Source: Anaerolineales bacterium
Lineage (GTDB): Bacteria; Chloroflexota; Anaerolineae; Anaerolineales; Villigracilaceae
Length of the DNA: 64,000 nucleotides
Direction of reading: 5' to 3'
Assembly: GCA_030583905.1 (NCBI GenBank)
Contig: CP129481.1
Span: 1,798,001-1,862,000, forward strand
The stretch's first letter is position 1, and the number at the start of each line of letters is the position of its first letter. Both the position numbers and the translations under genes were made by a program. The notes below the pieces were generated by a model that worked only from the letters and a program-made list of their open reading frames with translations, was not told the origin of the DNA and did not search any database. Below are positions 59,139 to 64,000 of this stretch, piece by piece.

Positions 59139-60092
59139 ATGACGAACAAACTTGCTGTCATCGCCATTGGCGGAAACTCCTTGATCAAGGATGACAAGAA
59201 CGTAACGGTGGAAAGCCAGATGGAAGCCCTGCGCGAAACCGCCGAACATCTCGCGGATATGATCGAAGCGGGCTGGGACCTGGCAATTGGTCACGGCAAC
59301 GGTCCGCAGGTCGGTTTCATCCTGCGCCGCTCGGAGATCGCCGCAAAAGTGGAGGGAATGCACGAGATCCCGCTGGATGTCTGTGGCGCGGATTCGCAAG
59401 GCGCGATCGGCTACGAATTGCAGCAAGCGCTGCGGAATGAATTTCTTCGGCGCGGCATCGACAAGAAAGCCTGTACGGTCATCACCCAGGTCCGTGTGGA
59501 TCAGAGCGATCCTGCCTTCCAAAAACCCACCAAGCCGATCGGCTCTTTCATGGACGAGGCGGAAGCCAAACGCCGTGAAAAGGAGATGAACTGGTCTGTG
59601 GTCGAGGATGCAGGCAGAGGCTGGAGAAGAGTCGTCGCGTCTCCGCTGCCGATGGAGATCATCGAGTTTGATTCGGTCAAGGTGTTGTTGGATGCCGGGC
59701 ACATCGTCATCACCGTTGGCGGCGGCGGCATCCCTGTTGTTGACCGTGGTGACGGCGTGCTTTCCGGAACCGCCGCGGTGATCGACAAGGATTTTGCATC
59801 GTCGCTTCTGGCGCAAGCCATTCAGGCGGATATGTTCCTGATCGCCACTGCGGTCGAAAAGGTTGCGATCAACTTTGGCAAACCCGAACAGAAATGGCTC
59901 GATAAAATGACTCTCGCGGAAGCGAAAGCCTATTTGGACGAAGGCATCCATTTTGCAAAGGGTTCCATGGCGCCGAAGATACAAGCCGCGGTTTGGTATT
60001 TGGAAAATGGCGGCAAGCAGGCGTTGATCACCAACCCTGAAAATATTGGGCGCGCTTTGAAAGGCGAGACCGGGACCTGGATCGTCCCATAA
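59139..60092 (+). CDS. arcC: Carbamate kinase
   Basis: 317 aa. Amino-acid kinase fold with AIGGNSLIKD, GHGNGPQVGFI, IGYELQQALRNEF, ITQVRVDQSDPAFQKPTKPIG, TVGGGGIPVVDRGDG and FAKGSMAPKIQAA, all carbamate kinase hallmarks. It makes ATP from carbamoyl phosphate and ADP, releasing CO2 and ammonia. Following ygeW, it would be the energy-conserving step of anaerobic purine breakdown (role of E. coli YqeA). AGGAG lies 7 nt upstream of the start. Confidence 0.95.
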   Translation: MTNKLAVIAIGGNSLIKDDKNVTVESQMEALRETAEHLADMIEAGWDLAIGHGNGPQVGFILRRSEIAAKVEGMHEIPLDVCGADSQGAIGYELQQALRNEFLRRGIDKKACTVITQVRVDQSDPAFQKPTKPIGSFMDEAEAKRREKEMNWSVVEDAGRGWRRVVASPLPMEIIEFDSVKVLLDAGHIVITVGGGGIPVVDRGDGVLSGTAAVIDKDFASSLLAQAIQADMFLIATAVEKVAINFGKPEQKWLDKMTLAEAKAYLDEGIHFAKGSMAPKIQAAVWYLENGGKQALITNPENIGRALKGETGTWIVP

Positions 60093-60103
60093 CTTTGTTA
60101 TAA

Positions 60104-60132
60104 GCCGCCCATCCCCAGCCGTGTTGGGCGGC
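60104..60132 (+). terminator. Hairpin after carbamate kinase
   Basis: GCCGCCCA (60104-60111) pairs with TGGGCGGC (60125-60132), followed by GTTGTAATTTTC. The weak U-tract suggests partial termination. Confidence 0.6.
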
Positions 60133-60151
60133 GTTGTAATTTTCAAAATCG

Positions 60152-62167
60152 ATGAAGAAACTCGTTGACCGTTTGAACACCGCTACATTTACGCCGCGCA
60201 GTACGGTCTGGTTTCTGTTGTTTATTGCCGCGCTGACCTACGGACTTTTCTTCTGGCAGCGCGGCTTTTACTGGGATGAATTCCCCTGGACGTGGATCTA
60301 TTTCCGCCTCGGACCGGAGATGCTGACCCAAACTTTCAGCACCAGCCGCCCGTTCTGGGGGATGATCTATCAGGTGACGCTCCCGCTTCTGGGACCCAAC
60401 CCCTGGGCTTGGCAATTGCTTGCCATCCTTTTGCGCTGGCTGACGGCTGTCTTGTTATGGAAGATTCTCCGCACGCTCTACCCTGCGCATCCCAAACCTG
60501 CATTGTGGGCAAGTCTGTTCTTCCTCGTCTATCCGGGTATGGGGCAGCAAAATATCGCGCTGATGTACAGCCATTTCTACATCGTGCTCTCCATATTTTT
60601 GCTGTCGTTATATTTATCGCTGCTCGCGCTGAGATCAGAAAAACACCGCATTGCATTGTTCATTGCATCGTACCTGCTCGCCGCCGTCAACCTGCTGACG
60701 ATGGAATATTTTTATTTCATCGAATTTGCGCGCATCTTCCTCTTCTGGCAAATGCTGGAGGGAACAAACAAAGCCCGCCTCCAAAAAACCATCCTTTATT
60801 TTTTGCCTTATTTTTTCATCTTTATCGGCGTCACGGTCTGGCGCATGTTTTTCTTCACCTATCAAAACGCCAGCTATCAATACGTCCTGCTGGACGCGCT
60901 TCGCGAAAATTTCCTTTCAGGATTATTGCTCCTCATCAGTAACGTCTTGTTGAGCTTCTGGCGGACAGTTTTCGAAACCTGGCTTCTGCCGTTCCTCACT
61001 GTCGGCATCACAGGACTGGGTCCGCTCACACTGTCTTTGATGCTGGTTCTGTTATTCTTCGGCATTTTCATCACCGGTATCTATCTCTTCCAATTCAGAT
61101 CAGACGAAACAAATGACCGCGAGTTTGCGAAACAGGCGGCATGGATAGGGTTGGTGTTTTGGGGCTTGGCGGGCGGATCGGTGTGGGTGATCGGCGTGGT
61201 TCCGCAGTTCAACTTCTCGATGGATCGCTTCATGCTGCCATTTATGCTGGGAGCGAGCCTGCTTCTGGCGTGCGTGATCGCGCTTATTAAGAACCCCCGT
61301 GCGCAGATGATTCTGGTCGCATTGTTGATCGGATTCGCGGTCAGCCGCCACTTCCGGCTCGATGAGATCTTCCGCCGCGACTGGGTGACCCAGCAGAATT
61401 TTTTCCAGCAGATGACCTTGCGCATCCCCGCGCTTGAAAAAGGGACGATCCTGCTCTCGAACGATCTGCCCGTTACCTATTATTCCGATAATTCGTTGAC
61501 GGGTCCGCTCAATTGGATCTACAGTCCGCCCGGCGGGATGAATGTGATGTTGTATTTCGCGTCCATTCGAGTCGGTAAGACCCTGCCAAGTGTGGAGCCG
61601 GGTCAGGCGCATTCACTGTATTATATTGGTCCAACGTTCTCTGGGAATACATCGAATATTCTGGTGATCAATTATTCGCCGCCCGGCTGTTTCCGTGTCG
61701 TCGATCCGGAAGTGGAGGCGAACAACCGTCTCCTGCCGCCTGACCTGCGGGACGTTGTGCGATATTCGAATCAGAGTGTGATCCTGTTCGAGAAACAGAA
61801 CCAACTGCCGGGTACGCTGTACCGAGGCGAACTGTCGCAGGATTGGTGTTTTTATTTCAATCAGGCTGAGTTGGCACGTCAGATGGGGGATTGGGAGCGT
61901 GTCGTCGAACTTGGAGAGACGGCATTGACGTTGGATGATACACCCAACGATCCGTTGGAGCGCTTTGTTTTCATCGAGGGCTATGCTCACACCGGAGAGT
62001 GGAAAAAAGCGGTAGAATTGTCTTTGATATCCCACCGAATTTCAAGGGATTTTGTAGGTCCTTTGTTGTGCAGATTGTGGGAGCGTATCGAGCGTGAGAC
62101 ACAACGCACCCCGCAACAAGCGGATGCCTTGAGCGAGGTGCGAGGTGAATTTGGATGTTCACCTTAG
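60152..62167 (+). CDS. Polytopic GT-C-like membrane protein with TPR-like tail
   Basis: 671 aa with about 11 membrane spans (1-440), an external acidic loop early in the protein (RGFYWDEFPWTWIYFRLG), and a C-terminal soluble part containing a TPR-like unit (YFNQAELARQMGDWERVVELGETALTLDD). Similar to dolichyl-phosphate mannosyltransferase-like GT-C proteins. No clear Shine-Dalgarno precedes the ATG, and the hairpin after arcC lies just upstream. The second GT-C-like protein of the purine region; its role there is unknown. Confidence 0.75.
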   Translation: MKKLVDRLNTATFTPRSTVWFLLFIAALTYGLFFWQRGFYWDEFPWTWIYFRLGPEMLTQTFSTSRPFWGMIYQVTLPLLGPNPWAWQLLAILLRWLTAVLLWKILRTLYPAHPKPALWASLFFLVYPGMGQQNIALMYSHFYIVLSIFLLSLYLSLLALRSEKHRIALFIASYLLAAVNLLTMEYFYFIEFARIFLFWQMLEGTNKARLQKTILYFLPYFFIFIGVTVWRMFFFTYQNASYQYVLLDALRENFLSGLLLLISNVLLSFWRTVFETWLLPFLTVGITGLGPLTLSLMLVLLFFGIFITGIYLFQFRSDETNDREFAKQAAWIGLVFWGLAGGSVWVIGVVPQFNFSMDRFMLPFMLGASLLLACVIALIKNPRAQMILVALLIGFAVSRHFRLDEIFRRDWVTQQNFFQQMTLRIPALEKGTILLSNDLPVTYYSDNSLTGPLNWIYSPPGGMNVMLYFASIRVGKTLPSVEPGQAHSLYYIGPTFSGNTSNILVINYSPPGCFRVVDPEVEANNRLLPPDLRDVVRYSNQSVILFEKQNQLPGTLYRGELSQDWCFYFNQAELARQMGDWERVVELGETALTLDDTPNDPLERFVFIEGYAHTGEWKKAVELSLISHRISRDFVGPLLCRLWERIERETQRTPQQADALSEVRGEFGCSP

Positions 62168-62209
62168 AAGTTCATAATGTACTCTTTTTCAAAACCATTA
62201 ATTTGGTAG

Positions 62210-62225
62210 AATTGTATAGACAATT
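62210..62225 (+). promoter_or_regulatory. Candidate UTRA-GntR operator upstream of the BMP gene
   Basis: AATTGTATAGACAATT: inverted arms AATTGT/ACAATT, with GTATAGAC in the centre matching the HutC-subfamily consensus GTmTAkAC. A possible -10 TAGAAT (62207-62212) overlaps it, so binding would repress. Confidence 0.65.
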
Positions 62226-62246
62226 GAAAGGAGGTCCATTTACGAA

Positions 62247-62285
62247 TTGACCTTGCCAGTTTTGTCAAAAAACAAATTTCAATAA
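62247..62285 (+). CDS. Possible 12-codon leader frame in the BMP 5' region
   Basis: The strong ribosome-binding sequence AAAGGAGGT (62227-62235) has no annotated gene behind it. The first start-like codon in reach is TTG at 62247, opening LTLPVLSKNKFQ and ending at 62285, just before the real Shine-Dalgarno of the BMP gene. Could be a leader peptide or chance. Confidence 0.2.
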   Translation: MTLPVLSKNKFQ

Positions 62286-62296
62286 GGAGAAGAAGT

Positions 62297-63577
62297 ATGC
62301 ATAAGAATTTCGCCCGCCTCGCAATGCTTGCGATGGCACTCATGCTCGTCCTGGCTGCCTGTGGTGGTAGTCAACCCGCCGCGGAACAGCCTGCTGCTGA
62401 ACAACCTGCCGCCGAACAGCCCGCCGCAGAGCAACCGGCTGCCGAACAGCCGGCTGCCGAACAGCCGGCTGAACAGTTCGTTTTTGGTATGCTGCTTGTC
62501 GGTCCGTATAACGACAACGGTTGGAGCCAGGCTCATTATGAAGCCGGTTTGTATATTGAAGAGAAGCTCGGCGCGAAGCTGATCTATCTCGATAAGGTCA
62601 ATCCCGCCGACCGCCCCGGCACCACCCCGGATCAACTTGCTGAGGAGCTGGTTGCCCAGGGTGCAAAACTCGTCATCTTCAATTCCGATGACATGAAGGA
62701 TGCCTCCACGACCTTCGCCAAGAACAATCCTGATGTGTTCGTCATCATGGCGTCCGGCGATCAGGTGTGGGAAGACGGCAAAACCTACGAACCCATTGCG
62801 AACCTGACCAACATCATGGGACGCATGGAATACGGCAAGATGATCGGCGGATGCGCTGCCGCGCTGACCACCGAAACCGGCAAGATCGGTTATCTTGGAC
62901 CGTTGATCAATGATGAAACCCGCCGCCTCGCCGCATCCGCCTATCTTGGTGCGAAGCACTGCTGGGAACAGGCTGGCAATGATCCTGCCGCGCTGGAATT
63001 CAAAGTGACCTGGATCGGCTTCTGGTTCCACATCCCCGGTTTCACCACCGACCCGGTGGACGTCTCCAAGGATTTCTACTCGACCGGATTCGATGTTGTG
63101 ATCTCAGGCATCGACAACCCCGTCAACCTCGCCGAAGCGCAGAAGTTCACTACGGAAGGCACGCCGTCCTTTGGTGTCGCCTATGACTACGTCGCCGCGT
63201 GTTCTGCCGCGCCGGATGTCTGCCTCGGTGTTCCGTACTTCAACTGGGGTCCTGATTATCTCACCGTCATCCAGTCTGCGATCGACGGCACATGGCAGTC
63301 CCAGTTCATTTTCTCCGGACCCGATTGGTCTGACATCAACAACCACGACACCTCCGCCATCGGCTTCGTGAACGGCAATGCGTTGAGCGCCGAGAACGCC
63401 GCCACGCTGGAAGCCTTCATCGCTGACCTCGCGGGCGGACTGAGCCTGTGGACCGGTCCGATCAACCTGCAGGATGGAACAGCCTATCTTGCGGCTGGTG
63501 AAGTTGCCACCGACCAGCAGGTCTGGTACTTGCCGCAGCTGCTCGAAGGCATGCAGGGCTTGAGCGCCTCCGAATAA
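62297..63577 (+). CDS. BMP-family (nucleoside/purine-type) ABC binding lipoprotein
   Basis: 426 aa. Lipobox MLVLAACGG with Cys22; a (PAAEQ)6 linker (about 27-60) keeps the domain off the membrane. The BMP/Med-type domain (60-426) has MLLVGPYNDNGWSQAHYEAG, VFVIMASGD, RMEYGKMIGGCAAAL, DVVISGIDN and a late NGNALSAENAATLEAF. Members bind nucleosides or purines for import. AAGGAG lies 7 nt before the ATG. Followed by an ABC ATPase gene, with the permease genes presumably outside the window. Confidence 0.9.
   Translation: MHKNFARLAMLAMALMLVLAACGGSQPAAEQPAAEQPAAEQPAAEQPAAEQPAAEQPAEQFVFGMLLVGPYNDNGWSQAHYEAGLYIEEKLGAKLIYLDKVNPADRPGTTPDQLAEELVAQGAKLVIFNSDDMKDASTTFAKNNPDVFVIMASGDQVWEDGKTYEPIANLTNIMGRMEYGKMIGGCAAALTTETGKIGYLGPLINDETRRLAASAYLGAKHCWEQAGNDPAALEFKVTWIGFWFHIPGFTTDPVDVSKDFYSTGFDVVISGIDNPVNLAEAQKFTTEGTPSFGVAYDYVAACSAAPDVCLGVPYFNWGPDYLTVIQSAIDGTWQSQFIFSGPDWSDINNHDTSAIGFVNGNALSAENAATLEAFIADLAGGLSLWTGPINLQDGTAYLAAGEVATDQQVWYLPQLLEGMQGLSASE
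62375..62476. repeat. Tandem 15-bp repeat coding for (PAAEQ)6
   Basis: Six copies of a CCN GCN GCN GAR CAR unit plus one shortened copy. Forms the flexible linker of the binding lipoprotein; copy number could vary. Confidence 0.9.
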
Positions 63578-63595
63578 CCCAAGTTGTAAACCCAA

Positions 63596-63626
63596 AACGG
63601 GGCACAGATTTTTTCTGTGCCCCGTT
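63596..63626 (+). terminator. Strong hairpin between BMP and ABC ATPase genes
   Basis: AACGGGGCACAGA (63596-63608) and TCTGTGCCCCGTT (63614-63626), 13 bp. A weak U-tract (CTCTAAC) follows, so partial read-through is likely and would yield more binding protein than ATPase. Confidence 0.65.
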
Positions 63627-63664
63627 CTCTAACATCGTACGCATCATGGAGAAACCAAAAGCCC

Positions 63665-64000
63665 ATGAACGTTGAACTGAAGAACATCAACAAGCATTTT
63701 GGCAAAGTCCATGCCAACAAGAACATCAACCTGACCATTCCCTCCGGAACCATACAGGGGATATTGGGGGAAAATGGCGCGGGTAAAAGCACCTTGATGA
63801 AGGTCCTTTCGGGCTTTATTCAAGCCGACCCCGGCAGTGAAATTATTCTGGACGGCAAACCCGTCGTTATTCATTCTCCAGCCGACGCGATCAAGTATGG
63901 TGTCGGTATGCTCCATCAAGACCCGTTGGATTTTCCTCCGATGAGTCTGCTTGATAACTTTTTGCTTGGCATGCCGGGCGGACTGTTTCCCAACCGAAAG
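63665..64000 (+). CDS. ABC transporter ATP-binding protein, 3'-truncated by window edge
   Basis: The first 112 codons of an ABC ATPase of the sugar/nucleoside importer class. NKHFGKVHANKNINLTI at the N-terminus, Walker A GENGAGKSTLMKVLSG (about residues 37-52), and the Q-loop in YGVGMLHQDPLDFPPMSLLDN. The signature and Walker B lie beyond the edge. With the BMP lipoprotein upstream it should form a purine or nucleoside uptake system, probably the fused double-ATPase type. Confidence 0.9.
   Translation, partial: MNVELKNINKHFGKVHANKNINLTIPSGTIQGILGENGAGKSTLMKVLSGFIQADPGSEIILDGKPVVIHSPADAIKYGVGMLHQDPLDFPPMSLLDNFLLGMPGGLFPNRK

Noticed and set aside
59127..60146. 339-codon minus-strand frame opposite carbamate kinase
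   Set aside because: Antisense shadow with no motif; carbamate kinase on plus is full length.
62375..62476. CRISPR-like or minisatellite array
   Set aside because: In-frame 15-bp codon repeat of a lipoprotein linker, no spacers.
62279..63031. 250-codon minus-strand frame with LFGSR-type repeats
   Set aside because: The repeats are simply the reverse complement of the PAAEQ linker of the BMP lipoprotein.
1..64000. tRNA, rRNA, transposase or prophage genes
   Set aside because: No tRNA T-loop with matching acceptor stems, no rRNA-like stretch, no DDE transposase or phage structural protein was seen on either strand by eye; a tRNA or covariance scan would be decisive.

Overview
This 64 kb window is gene-dense bacterial DNA of moderate GC. 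It carries about 55 protein genes, one structural RNA, short intergenic gaps and many divergent or convergent gene pairs. It contains no tRNA or rRNA gene, CRISPR array, prophage or transposase that I can see. The gene content suggests a Chloroflexota bacterium, probably of the Anaerolineae type: Thr-Pro-rich envelope proteins, several SpoIIE-type phosphatases with GAF domains, an isopentenyl phosphate kinase, a FabL-type enoyl reductase and a transmembrane PknB-like kinase. That assignment is inference from gene content only.

Layout. 1-7.4 kb: two small paralogous membrane proteins, an unannotated SRP RNA gene with its own promoter, an HD-GYP c-di-GMP phosphodiesterase with a response regulator, and a divergent partner-switching operon (STAS antagonist, HATPase anti-sigma kinase, multi-GAF PP2C phosphatase). 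7.4-24.4 kb: mostly housekeeping and envelope genes, including a site-2 protease, fabL, an aminotransferase, Yip1 and DUF4190 membrane proteins, a Ser/Thr kinase, pncC, a ChrA transporter, a deoxynucleoside kinase joined to a cNMP-PP2C phosphatase, and a Cys/Met gamma-family PLP enzyme. 24.4-32.1 kb: an ABC-F ATPase with what looks like an attenuator leader, a PIG-L deacetylase, a MacB-like ABC export operon and a PilZ protein. 32.1-40.7 kb: a membrane beta-propeller protein, amidase, fhs with a histone-like tail, isopentenyl phosphate kinase, thioesterase and psuG.

40.7-48 kb holds the most unusual locus: four different membrane-anchored SPFH/band-7-like proteins and a TPR protein ending in an intact LexA-like S24 Ser-Lys peptidase domain. 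Most of these genes overlap by a few bases. 50.6-64 kb is a long co-directional purine-catabolism cluster. It contains an 8-oxoguanine-deaminase-like amidohydrolase, adenine deaminase, a UTRA-type GntR regulator, YgeY-like M20 hydrolase, a histidine phosphatase, YgeW-like carbamoyltransferase, carbamate kinase, and a BMP-family binding lipoprotein with the start of its ABC ATPase. This resembles the anaerobic purine/urate gene sets of gut bacteria, and two GT-C-like membrane proteins are embedded in it. Two inverted repeats upstream of its first gene and of the transporter are candidate operators for the GntR protein.

Two themes run through the window. About ten genes have a TATAAT-like -10 box 6-9 nt before the start codon and no Shine-Dalgarno sequence, which suggests leaderless transcripts, while other genes have a clear AAGGAG and a more distant promoter. 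Strong hairpin terminators sit between most convergent pairs, and three of them share the arms GACCTCCC/GGGAGGTC.
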